A stretch of 64,000 bases of DNA, taken from positions 434,001-498,000 of the forward strand of contig CAWFML010000004.1 of NCBI GenBank assembly GCA_963817025.1, read 5' to 3'. The position numbers and the translations under genes were made by a program. Positions 16,175 through 24,546 of the stretch are shown one piece after another. The notes below the pieces were generated by a model. It saw nothing but the letters and a program-made list of their open reading frames with translations. It searched no databases and was not told the origin of the DNA. The stretch comes from JACMLC01 sp963817025. Lineage in GTDB: Bacteria; Acidobacteriota; Blastocatellia; Pyrinomonadales; Pyrinomonadaceae. Position 1 is the stretch's first letter, and each line of letters opens with the position of its first letter.

Positions 16175-18463
16175 TCATCTCAGGTCATATGCGCGCCGGA
16201 GCGAGGGTTTGTCGTCGTCTATTGCAGCCTGCCTGCCTTCGGCAAAAGGCGGCAAATAAGCGCCGGGAACGGTTCTGTCGTTATTGATGCCAAAAGCGTA
16301 GGAACTAAACCCTGCCGTGCTCCCCTGTATATACCACGCTCCAGAGCGATACACAGCGATGTCGGCTCTTCCATCTCCGTCATAATCCGCTGGCACCGGA
16401 ACATCCACATTGATGCCGAACTGCGCTCCTGTGAACCCTAAATTTGAGCGCAGGATATACCAGGAGGCGGTCGAGGGCCGCCACACAGCGATATCCGTCT
16501 TCCCATCTCCGTCATAGTCTGCTGGCACCGGAACGTCGCCAGCGATGCCAAACTGCACTCCTGTGAATCCTAACTGCGACCTCAGCATATACCACGAAGA
16601 GTTGGAAGGACGGAACACAGCCTGATCAGCTTTGCCGTCGCCGTCGAAATCTCCGATGAGCGGCGCATCTCCGGCCTGTCCGAAAGCGACAGAAGAAGGC
16701 GTCCCGTCGCCGCTGTTGAGGCGATACCAGCCACCGTTCGAAGGACGGAAGACGGAGATGTCCGCCAGTCCATCGCCGTCGTAATCGCCGGGTCGCGGAT
16801 AATCTCCGGTCGTGCCGAACGAGACACCCTTAAAGCCCGTCGAGGAGCGTTGCAGATACCATGTGCCGTCTCGATAGACGGCGAGGTCTGTGCGGCCATC
16901 ACCATCGTAGTCAGCCGGAGCAAGCCTGTCTGTAGCAAGGCCGAAGGCAGCGCCCGTGTAGCCTGCGGTTGAGCGCAGGAGGTGCCAGATGCCGCCACTG
17001 TTACGAAAGACGGAGACATCTGCGCGACCATCGCCGTCAAAATCGAACGCGCGTTTAGGCGTCGCCGGAAGCGCGCAGTCTCTTAGACAGAAAGCCTCGC
17101 CAACGCGCTGTATAATCCAAGCCTTCGGTTGTGGGCCGAAACCGTTTGCGAAATTGGTGCCGACGGCTTGATTGTGGCAGTAGCTCATAATCGTCCCGCC
17201 GCCCGCAGGAATGCCCGGCTGCGCGCAGTTGCCATCCTCAACCGGCGCGCATCCGTCTATCGCAGTGTTGTTGCCGTTCCAAAAGCAGGAATGCGTGTGC
17301 GGCGATGCCAGGCTATGGCCCGCTTCGTGTGTCATGACCAGCACAGACACCGAAAAAGCGGGAACGTTCTGGTAGTCCGGTAGAATTCCGCTAAAAGCAT
17401 AGGAGTCGTTTCCGCACAAGGTATCGACGCTGGCTAGCCCGCTTCCGGGTACGTTCAAAGAGACTAAGTGAGCCGTATCGCCGTTATAGACAGTGCGCCT
17501 TGCCTTAAAGCCGTTGAGCATCGTAGTGGAAGAGGTCGGCACGTAAGGGCTTGGCACATCCCAGATGACAAGCTGCGACATGGCAACGGGGATTGTGTCG
17601 TTGGCATAAAGCGTCGCCGTTTGATTAAAGAGGCCCGTCATATAGTTTCTGACATTGGCGACGCTGCCTTTATTCGTGTAGAGGCTGTAGTCGGTTTCAA
17701 AATACATGCGGACGCAGATCACGGCGGGGCTGTCGCCCTCTCGCGGCGCTGGCAGGTTGGATTTCGGCAGGACATCAACATGGTCTTCCGTATCACAGCT
17801 AAAATCCGATTTGCCCTTCAAATCTTTATCGTTATAGAGAATGTGCCTGTTCGTCGGGTTGTCGCCCGTCAACCTGCCGAGCACGTAATTGCCTTCCTCG
17901 CGCGTGCTATAAAAACCCATCACCTCGTTTTCAAACACACTGATGGCCGCCAGCGAGGTCGTATCGCCCTTGACGATGCCGCGATAGTGCGCGCCCAGAT
18001 GGCCCGTCACCTGATGGCCGTTAGAGGCCAGATTGACCGTAAAGCCGGGCGCGAAGATGTTGACTTTGACGAGTTCCAGTTCCAGCGTGCCGCCCTGCCC
18101 GTCCGGTAACGGCAGCGTGAGGAAAGGCACATCCTCATTGAGCAGGCGCTGCATGCTCTCGTGTTTCGGATAAAGGACAACGCCGTCGTTCAAAGCCCTC
18201 TCAAGAGCAGCATCGGTCGAGACGCGTGCGCTCTGTGCTTGAAAGAGCTGTCGTGTCTCAAAGCCCGCTCCGGCGGATTTGGTGTTGAGGATTAATTGGG
18301 GAACTCCTTTTAATGAGGTCTCTTGCTCAGGCTGTAAGGTACGCGCGTCTGGCGATGCCTGATGGTTGGCCGAAATAACTGCAACTCCGACGATAAGAAG
18401 TAAAACCCAGATGCTGCTAAAAAGTAGGGGGTAACGTTTCAAACTTCTGAGTTTGTTTTTCAT
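16175..18463 (-). CDS. Secreted reprolysin-like metalloprotease with six C-terminal propeller repeats (paralogue)
   Basis: A 762-residue protein built like its neighbour: hydrophobic N-terminal signal (LLFSSIWVLLLIVGVAVIS), propeptide-like region, zinc site HEAGHSLASPH starting at residue 379, Met-turn GGTIMSYCH, then six repeats beginning DFDGDGRADVSVFR and ending near FGINNDRTVPGAYLPP. The second and sixth repeats are two residues shorter (VYRDGTWY, VYRSGAWY). About 26 extra residues follow the last repeat, which the paralogue lacks. AGGAGAGG stands before the ATG. The two genes arose by tandem duplication and have diverged well. Likely released or surface-bound protease; the target is not evident. 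Confidence 0.88.
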   Translation of the reverse strand: MKNKLRSLKRYPLLFSSIWVLLLIVGVAVISANHQASPDARTLQPEQETSLKGVPQLILNTKSAGAGFETRQLFQAQSARVSTDAALERALNDGVVLYPKHESMQRLLNEDVPFLTLPLPDGQGGTLELELVKVNIFAPGFTVNLASNGHQVTGHLGAHYRGIVKGDTTSLAAISVFENEVMGFYSTREEGNYVLGRLTGDNPTNRHILYNDKDLKGKSDFSCDTEDHVDVLPKSNLPAPREGDSPAVICVRMYFETDYSLYTNKGSVANVRNYMTGLFNQTATLYANDTIPVAMSQLVIWDVPSPYVPTSSTTMLNGFKARRTVYNGDTAHLVSLNVPGSGLASVDTLCGNDSYAFSGILPDYQNVPAFSVSVLVMTHEAGHSLASPHTHSCFWNGNNTAIDGCAPVEDGNCAQPGIPAGGGTIMSYCHNQAVGTNFANGFGPQPKAWIIQRVGEAFCLRDCALPATPKRAFDFDGDGRADVSVFRNSGGIWHLLRSTAGYTGAAFGLATDRLAPADYDGDGRTDLAVYRDGTWYLQRSSTGFKGVSFGTTGDYPRPGDYDGDGLADISVFRPSNGGWYRLNSGDGTPSSVAFGQAGDAPLIGDFDGDGKADQAVFRPSNSSWYMLRSQLGFTGVQFGIAGDVPVPADYDGDGKTDIAVWRPSTASWYILRSNLGFTGAQFGINVDVPVPADYDGDGRADIAVYRSGAWYIQGSTAGFSSYAFGINNDRTVPGAYLPPFAEGRQAAIDDDKPSLRRAYDLR

Positions 18464-18710
18464 GTCCTCTCCTGATTTAGCTCAACCAGCGTTTGAAGGC
18501 TGACTACCAAAGACCAAAATCGCAACCGGGCTATCGGATGAGCTTTGCTGGTACCAGTTGGCTGGCTGGGGAACTTATCCGGTCGGGATGGCGCTTGAGC
18601 GCTCTTGCGTTGATGGCCTTACTGTCTCTTCCGCCTTGAAAGCGCACCTCGTGTGTGCGGGCCTTGTCGTCAGGCGCAAACGGAAGACAGCACTCTTATG
18701 AGTTAAAGCT

Positions 18711-19169
18711 TTAGACCAGAACCTCCATCTGCCGTGCGCCTTCCGCAGATGACAGATAGGCTTCAACGGTTCGATACATCTCTTCGTCCATAAAGCCGTT
18801 GATGCGGCGATAGACAGGCATCAGATGGCTGGCCTGTTTGTTTTGCAGCGCGCCGCTATAGGTTTCGAGAAATTCCAGCAGGGTTGTGCGCAGGAGCATC
18901 AACTCGCGCATCACTTCCTTCAACTCATAGCCCTGCTGCCATCTCAGACGGCCATGCTTTTCGCCCTCTTCAGGGCGCGCGGCAAGCTCCGGCTCATAGA
19001 CCAGAGCGCGTCTGAGTTCTTCAAGGATTTGCGGGATATGGTCAACTAACTGTAGGTAGGACAAACGCGCATCGGAATACACGCGCCGGTCAGACATGAC
19101 TTTTTCAGTCCATGTCCGCACGATACTGTCTGAGCCATTATGCAATAAGCGGCTGATTTCGTCAGGCAT
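18711..19169 (-). CDS. RsbRD_N-like helical protein
   Basis: A 152-residue all-helical protein. The start, DEISRLLHNGSDSIVRTWTE, and the middle, LRWQQGYELKEVMRELMLLR, match the style of the RsbRD N-terminal domain found in front of histidine kinases and stressosome proteins, where it acts as a non-haem globin-like sensor region. Here it stands alone, with no kinase or STAS domain. It may be a free sensory subunit or adaptor. AGAGG precedes the ATG. The gap of 247 bp to the protease gene downstream holds nothing I can name. Confidence 0.6.
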   Translation of the reverse strand: MPDEISRLLHNGSDSIVRTWTEKVMSDRRVYSDARLSYLQLVDHIPQILEELRRALVYEPELAARPEEGEKHGRLRWQQGYELKEVMRELMLLRTTLLEFLETYSGALQNKQASHLMPVYRRINGFMDEEMYRTVEAYLSSAEGARQMEVLV

Positions 19170-19373
19170 TGGGGGAACCTCTTTTGAAGTTTATAAATCT
19201 GACGAACATTGACTGGCAAAGGGAGAGGCTCGCCGTCTTTGTCTACGTTTTCGAGTATCTCACAAGCTCTGTCAGATTGGCAAGAATTGACTGCCCGCGC
19301 GTTTGATGCGACCATCTGTCCCTGCACTTAAATCATTAAAAAGGACGAGAACGAACGGGAGGCTACAGGATTT

Positions 19374-19580
19374 ATGGACATAGACAAAGACCAGCTTGTG
19401 ACGCAGGATGAAACGGGCGAGACCGCGCCGATAGACGAAGTGGAAGGCCGCGTCGAAGCCGAGATGAAACGCATCGAAGGCCGCGCCAAAGAGCGCGTCG
19501 CACAAGGATTACAAGACCCGGAGCTTGAGGAAGAAGGCCGCAAACTGAAAGAAGAAGGCGAACGCGAAAAGCAAGGATGA
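19374..19580 (+). CDS. Small charged CsbD-like protein
   Basis: A 68-residue, very polar protein. The segment KRIEGRAKERVAQGLQDPEL then EEEGRKLKEEGE has the spacing of CsbD-family general stress proteins (GxAKExxG...D..LexeGk). CsbD proteins are induced in stationary phase in other bacteria; their mechanism is unknown. The last residues and TGA stop (KQG-stop) come from CAAGGATGA, the outer arm of the following family A palindrome. It converges on the TlpA-type gene. Confidence 0.55.
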   Translation: MDIDKDQLVTQDETGETAPIDEVEGRVEAEMKRIEGRAKERVAQGLQDPELEEEGRKLKEEGEREKQG

Positions 19581-19758
19581 AGGCGGAAGGATGAAGGATG
19601 AAGAGAATGCGGAAGGATGAAGAGTGTGCTATTCAAGCATGAACAGTCATCTGCTGTAGCACGCTCTTCATCATTTGCAAGAGCACTCTCTTCATCCTTC
19701 ATCCTTCACGTTTAAGAGTCACACTTTCATCCTTCCGCCTTCCGCCTTCATCCTTGCT
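19575..19758. repeat. Family A palindrome between convergent genes
   Basis: The left arm CAAGGATGAAGGCGGAAGG and the right arm TTCCGCCTTCATCCTTG pair at the ends, with partly matching inner blocks of GGATGAAG and the GTGCTAT / GTAGCAC core. The left arm holds the stop codon of the CsbD-like gene and the right arm that of the TlpA-type gene, so one element closes both genes. It could serve as a two-way terminator. Confidence 0.85.
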
Positions 19759-20419
19759 CTTTGACCGCCTCATCGAGCGCCTGACGCAGCTTGGGCGGCG
19801 TTTCGGTGCGGCTGAAACCGATGAAACGCTTGAGGACGCGGCCATCGCGCGAGATGATAAAGCTTTGCGGGATATTATTGCGCACAGCTCCCTGCATCAG
19901 CGCGAGCGCAAAGTCTTGATCGCCCCAGCCGATCTTGTACGTGATATTAAATTGCTTGACGAAGTCCTTCACCTTCACCTCGTCCGCCACAGGGTCTTCG
20001 TTCGTCAGCCCGATTATTTCCACGCCCTTTGCTTTGTAGTCCGCAGCGACCTGTATCAAATCAGGAATCTCCGACCGGCACGGCCCGCACCAGGTAGCCC
20101 ACAAATTAACCAGCACAATCTTGCCCTGATAATCCGCCAGCTTGAAGGTCTTGCCGTCCAGGGCTTTCAGTTCCGCGTTCATCACTGTCGCGGGCAGAGG
20201 CGCGTTCGGCGTCGCAGGGTTATTGGCGGGAGCGGTTTTGTTCGGTGGCTGGCCCGGATTCGGGTTTGCCGCGTTGTTACTGTTGTTGGCAACCTCCGCA
20301 GGCCCGCTGTTGCAACCTGAAACGGCGATGGTGGCGACGAGCGCAAAGGTGATGAAAGTCAGGGTCAGACGCGCCGGTGTCCAGAAGCCTGTCGGCGCGT
20401 GCTGTGTGTTAGAAGTCAT
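19748..20419 (-). CDS. TlpA-type thiol-disulfide lipoprotein
   Basis: A 223-residue protein with a hydrophobic N-terminus ending IAVSGC, a lipobox, so it is probably anchored in the periplasm. A low-complexity Asn/Pro/Ala linker of about 60 residues follows, then a thioredoxin-fold domain with the active site ATWCGPCRSEIPDL and the cis-Pro loop NIPQSFIISRDG. TlpA/ResA proteins reduce disulfides, for example during cytochrome c maturation or in protecting exported proteins. It is the last gene of the long minus-strand cluster. Its final residues (KEQG) and TGA lie in the family A palindrome. Confidence 0.88.
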   Translation of the reverse strand: MTSNTQHAPTGFWTPARLTLTFITFALVATIAVSGCNSGPAEVANNSNNAANPNPGQPPNKTAPANNPATPNAPLPATVMNAELKALDGKTFKLADYQGKIVLVNLWATWCGPCRSEIPDLIQVAADYKAKGVEIIGLTNEDPVADEVKVKDFVKQFNITYKIGWGDQDFALALMQGAVRNNIPQSFIISRDGRVLKRFIGFSRTETPPKLRQALDEAVKEQG

Positions 20420-20436
20420 GTGAATTAATAATTCCT

Positions 20437-21048
20437 TTACTTAAGCAGAAAAACTACCTCAAAGGACACAATACGCTGAAGGTCTGTGCCGATAATGGCG
20501 TAACGCACGCCCGGCTCAAGCGGCTCGCGCGGGCGCACTTCCATATAAAGCATACCATCAACGCGCGCCAGCACGCGATAACGCGGCTTGACTATCTCTT
20601 CCGAGTTAATGGCGAATCCCTTAAAACCCTTCTGCGACATCGCCGCCACGCGACGCGCGTCGCCTTTATCCGTCATTCGCACGATGAACGGCGGATGCAC
20701 GTTCGCTTCATCCGGCACGAACAGGTAAAAGCGCGGTATCGGCTCCTTGATCTTCCACTTGCCCTGCCCGCCTTTTAATTCTATGTAGCTCGTCTTATCG
20801 CTCTTTGCCACCACGTCCGTCTTGAGCGGCGTCGCGCCCTCCTCGAACGGCAGCGCGATGGCCGCACCCGTCTCGTCCATGATGTAAATGCGCGTCCGGT
20901 CTGCCGGAGGGGCCGGGAAAGCTTCCTGCGCGTGCGCTGTACGAAGCACGGCGGTTTCACTCGCAAGCAGGACAACTGCGGTAAGAGCAAGGATGAAGTA
21001 GGAAGGATGAAGGATGAAAAGCATGCTCTTCAAACATGAAGCCTTCAT
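20437..21048 (-). CDS. Exported protein of unknown function; signal peptide partly encoded by a repeat
   Basis: About 203 residues with a signal sequence, MLFILHPSYFILALTAVVLL, and likely cleavage after TAHA. The mature part is beta-rich (RTRIYIMDETGAAIALPFEE; KIKEPIPRFYLFVPDE) with no family I recognise. Possible starts are 21069, 21048 and 21024; all lie inside a family A palindrome that fills the gap to the upstream ABC gene. The hydrophobic core therefore begins in repeat sequence. It stands 17 bp before the TlpA gene and 47 bp after the FHA-ABC gene, so it is part of the same transcription unit. Confidence 0.6.
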   Translation of the reverse strand: MKASCLKSMLFILHPSYFILALTAVVLLASETAVLRTAHAQEAFPAPPADRTRIYIMDETGAAIALPFEEGATPLKTDVVAKSDKTSYIELKGGQGKWKIKEPIPRFYLFVPDEANVHPPFIVRMTDKGDARRVAAMSQKGFKGFAINSEEIVKPRYRVLARVDGMLYMEVRPREPLEPGVRYAIIGTDLQRIVSFEVVFLLK

Positions 21049-21093
21049 CTCAAATAGCACTCTTTTCATCCTTCCTACTTCATCCTTGCTCTT
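20989..21093. repeat. Family A palindrome overlapping a coding start
   Basis: GCAAGGATGAAGTAGGAAGG on the left is matched exactly by CCTTCCTACTTCATCCTTGC on the right, with inner GGATGAAAAG/CTTTTCATCC pairing. The element lies between the stop of the FHA-ABC gene and the coding sequence of the next exported protein and supplies its start codon and the beginning of its signal peptide. Confidence 0.85.
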
Positions 21094-21095
21094 CG

Positions 21096-24000
21096 TCACC
21101 CGATGTCCTGCGCGCGGAGCGCGATGATCGTGCTGATGATGAGGCCGAAGAACATAATGAGCAGCACAATCGGGTTGACCAGAATATTGCCCCACGGGTG
21201 TAGGAAGTCTATGTACTTGCTCAAATCCGGAGGGATTTTGACGGCTTCCTGAACATTCGGGGCGGGAGCGAGTTCCGGCGCGCTTGGTTTCTCAGCCGCC
21301 ACGCCGCGCTGCACGTCGTTGAGATAATCCTCCATCTTCTTCTGGTAGTCTTTCGATTCGTTGTCCGCGTCCTGCCTGTACTTTTCTATGTCTTCTTTCG
21401 CTTTGGCGATGTTGTCTTCGTTCTTTTTCTCGACATACTTGTAGACGCCGCGCCCTTCGTTAGGCCCGTTCTCGTCAGAGCCTTCTTCGCGCAGGGTGTC
21501 GAGGCCGGAGAGCCGTTTCATCTCATCGAATGACCACGTCGCAGGCATCGTCAGGCCGACGACTTTCGAGATGCCCGCCGGGACTCCGACCAGTCCTGAG
21601 AACAGAATCTGCGGAATCAGGATGAGCGGCACAAGGCTCGTCGCCATCTCAGAGGTTTTGACGGCGGCGGAGATAAAGAGACCGAGCGCGATGCCGACCA
21701 TGCCCGTCATAATCATGACGATTAGTTGCGGGATGCCGAGCAAGTAACCCGGCAAGTCCATCAGCCCCAAAAGATCAAACGCTTTGAGCGAGCCAAAGAG
21801 CATGAAGCACTGCAAGCCGACGATCAAAGTGAGCACTAAAAGCTTTGAGCCGACATAAGGCAAGAGGCCGAGGTTGACCATGCGCTCGCGGTTATAGACG
21901 GCGCGCTCGCGTATGATCTCGCGCGCGGAGATAGAGGTTCCGAACCAGACCGCGACCAGCGCGAGCACGAAGAAGGGAAAGTCGCGCGGCTGGTCGTGGC
22001 CGACGACAAGGTATGTCAGGAAAGCGACAATCGGAGCCTGACCGAACAGGATGAGCAGGTTAAATTTGTCGCGCCCCAGCACCTCTATGTAACGACGCGC
22101 GAGCGTGGCCCACTGCCTGAGCGCGTCCGTCACGCTCGGGCGGCGACGCGCGGGCGCGGTGGCCTGCATGTCGCGCTTGAGGCCGCTCAAGGGCTGTACG
22201 ATATTGCGCTGGTATTGCGGGGTCTGCTGAAACTTGTGTTTCCATTCTTCAGCGACCTCTTCGGAAATCTGCTCCTTGCGTTTCTTGAACTCCTTCTTCT
22301 GCTCGCCGCTCGCGTCGGGCGTCATCGGTTGAAGCTTTGAGATGCGCTCCTCAATCGGGGCTTCGAGCTTATCGTAGAGGTCTTTGAAGCTATCCGCTTT
22401 GATATGCGCGAGGGCTTCCTGCGGCGCGCCGTAAAAGACAAGCTTGCCGCGCATCATGACCACAATCTTGTCGAAGAGCCGCACGTTCTCCATCGCGTGC
22501 GTCGTTAAAATCACAGTCCGCCCGCTCTCCGCAATCGTGCGAAAGAGGCGCATGATCTTCTCTTCCGTCGCGGGGTCGAGGCCGGAGGTCGGCTCGTCCA
22601 GAAAGATAACGGAAGGCTTGGTGATGAGTTCGACGGCGATGGAGACGCGCTTGCGCTGTCCGCCGGAGAGCTGGCCCACCGGCACGTCGCGCCGCTCTGA
22701 GAGGCCCGTCACGTCCATCACCTCATTGACGATCTGGTCTATCTCCTGCTTTGAGACATCGCGCGAGAGACGCAGCCGCGCGACGTAGTAGAGCGTGCGA
22801 TAGACAGTCAGTTCGCGGTGGATGATGTCGTCCTGCGGCACATAGCCTATGGACTGCTTGATGGAATCCAAGTGCTGGTAGAGGTCTAGGTTGTTAATCA
22901 GCACATGGCCGCTCGATGCGGGGCGCATGCCGTTCAGGGAATCCATCAGCGTAGACTTGCCCGCGCCGGATGGCCCGAGCAGGCCGACAAACTCATTCGG
23001 CTGAATCGTCAAATCCACATCGTCGAGCAGCTTAATCATGCCGCCGCCCGAACGATTCTTGACTTCTTTGGTGATGTCTATGCAATCAATCCGCGTCTTT
23101 GAGCGCGTGTCGAAGATGGCAACGCCGCGCGCGGCATCCGCCTGAAGGACGAATGGGCCAATCTGCACGATGTCCTGATTCTGAATCGGGCGGCGACCCG
23201 TGATGCGTGCGCCGTTGACATAGACGCCGTTGGTCGAGCCTGCGTCTTCGACAAAGATGCTGTCGCCCTGTTGTTTGAGCCGCGCGTGATGATTCGAGAT
23301 TTGCAGGCCGTCGAGCCGGATGTCGTTGTCTGGCGCGCGTCCGATTGAGAGTTGCGGGCGACCATCGAAGGCGAGTTGCATCAGGAGCTGCGGCTGCTGG
23401 CCGCCTTCCATCGGTCGCGGCATCTGCTGGTTGAGCGATCCCGAACCGGCCTTGACGACCATCGTGTGCATGCCTACGCCCTCGCCTGCCGGAGCGCGTG
23501 CGGTCGAAATGTCTGAGAGGGGAACGGCTCCGCTGACGTTGCGTTGCGCCGCGGGCATGGCGGCAGCAGCGGGCGCAGGGTGCGCAGGGTCGTTAAAGCG
23601 CAGGATTGGGCCACCCATTCCAAGCTGTATGCGGTCGCCGTCATACAGCGGCGTCGGCGCAGTGATGCGCTGGTCGTTAATCAGCGTGCCGTTAAAGCTG
23701 CCGAGATCGAAGAGAACGCATTGACCGTCGCGTCGTCTAATTTCCGCGTGACGGCGTGAGACGACAGCCGCGTCTGCATCAATCAACACATCCACGGCGG
23801 GATCGCGGCCTAGGAGCACGACCTCCTTATCGCTGATGGTGACGCGCTCCATCTTGCCCGTCGCGGCTCTCAACAGTTCGATGGTCGGTTGCACAGACGC
23901 GGACGCGGCAGGCTTTTTGGTCGCAGGCGGAGCGGCCTGCGGCGGCGGCGGGGTCTGAGCTTTAGGCGCGGGCGGTGACGGCGGCGGCGCAGCAGGCGTG

Positions 24001-24434
24001 GGGGCTGGCGGCGGCGGTGCGGCTTTGACAGGCTCTTTAGCTTCGATCTTGACGGATTGAAGATCGCGGTGCGTCTCCATCTCTGCGAGGCTCTGGTGTG
24101 GGTCTGGCGCGGGCGCGGATTGCTCGACGCGTGCGACGCGCATGACCGGGCCGCCCGCGCCGAACTGCACGCTCGCGCCGGGTGCGACTTCCGCAGGCTC
24201 CGTCACGCGCTGGCCGTTGATAAAAGTGCCGAAGCTCGAATTGGTATCCACCAGCAGATAGCGGTCGTCTTTGAGACGAAACTCTGCGTGCTTGCGCGAG
24301 ACCATAGGCCATTCCGTTTGGTCAAAGACGATATGGCACTCTGCCGGGTCGCGCCCGATTTTGATAGTCGGCTGGTCAAACGCGCGTTCGGGTCGCTGTT
24401 GCCCGTTGCGCTCTTCAATTAAGACTATTTTCAT
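21096..24434 (-). CDS. ABC transporter with three N-terminal FHA domains (ABCG-like half transporter)
   Basis: A 1112-residue protein. Three FHA domains come first: IKIGRDP with VSRKHAEF and SSFGTFING; LLGRDPAVDVLI with VVSRRHAEI and SFNGTLIN; and SIGRAPDNDIRL with ISNHHARL and STNGVYVNG. These read phosphothreonine. A Pro/Ala-rich linker lies between the first two. The ATPase domain has Walker A LLGPSGAGKSTL, signature LSGGQRKRVSIA and Walker B VIFLDEPTSGLD. A membrane domain of about six helices follows (LLILFGQAPIVAFLTYLVVG; STIIALRAQDIG at the end), interrupted by a charged insert. It probably exports a substrate under control of the Ser/Thr kinase of the same cluster. The substrate is not evident. 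Confidence 0.9.
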   Translation of the reverse strand: MKIVLIEERNGQQRPERAFDQPTIKIGRDPAECHIVFDQTEWPMVSRKHAEFRLKDDRYLLVDTNSSFGTFINGQRVTEPAEVAPGASVQFGAGGPVMRVARVEQSAPAPDPHQSLAEMETHRDLQSVKIEAKEPVKAAPPPPAPTPAAPPPSPPAPKAQTPPPPQAAPPATKKPAASASVQPTIELLRAATGKMERVTISDKEVVLLGRDPAVDVLIDADAAVVSRRHAEIRRRDGQCVLFDLGSFNGTLINDQRITAPTPLYDGDRIQLGMGGPILRFNDPAHPAPAAAAMPAAQRNVSGAVPLSDISTARAPAGEGVGMHTMVVKAGSGSLNQQMPRPMEGGQQPQLLMQLAFDGRPQLSIGRAPDNDIRLDGLQISNHHARLKQQGDSIFVEDAGSTNGVYVNGARITGRRPIQNQDIVQIGPFVLQADAARGVAIFDTRSKTRIDCIDITKEVKNRSGGGMIKLLDDVDLTIQPNEFVGLLGPSGAGKSTLMDSLNGMRPASSGHVLINNLDLYQHLDSIKQSIGYVPQDDIIHRELTVYRTLYYVARLRLSRDVSKQEIDQIVNEVMDVTGLSERRDVPVGQLSGGQRKRVSIAVELITKPSVIFLDEPTSGLDPATEEKIMRLFRTIAESGRTVILTTHAMENVRLFDKIVVMMRGKLVFYGAPQEALAHIKADSFKDLYDKLEAPIEERISKLQPMTPDASGEQKKEFKKRKEQISEEVAEEWKHKFQQTPQYQRNIVQPLSGLKRDMQATAPARRRPSVTDALRQWATLARRYIEVLGRDKFNLLILFGQAPIVAFLTYLVVGHDQPRDFPFFVLALVAVWFGTSISAREIIRERAVYNRERMVNLGLLPYVGSKLLVLTLIVGLQCFMLFGSLKAFDLLGLMDLPGYLLGIPQLIVMIMTGMVGIALGLFISAAVKTSEMATSLVPLILIPQILFSGLVGVPAGISKVVGLTMPATWSFDEMKRLSGLDTLREEGSDENGPNEGRGVYKYVEKKNEDNIAKAKEDIEKYRQDADNESKDYQKKMEDYLNDVQRGVAAEKPSAPELAPAPNVQEAVKIPPDLSKYIDFLHPWGNILVNPIVLLIMFFGLIISTIIALRAQDIG

Positions 24435-24461
24435 AGGGGATGCGCTTTCTAAGAGCAGGAC

Positions 24462-24536
24462 TCAGGACTCGAAACTCGGGACTTAGAAGAAAGCAAAGCA
24501 GTTGTTTTATTCTAAGTTCCGAGTTCCGAGTCCTGT
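24462..24536. repeat. Imperfect palindrome of GGACTCGGAACTCGG type
   Basis: AGGACTCGAAACTCGGGACT at 24462 onward pairs with AGTTCCGAGTTCCGAGTCCT ending at 24536 with two mismatches. It lies just past the stop of the zinc-ribbon gene and before the FHA-ABC gene. Confidence 0.75.
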
Positions 24537-24546
24537 GTTCTGTGTC

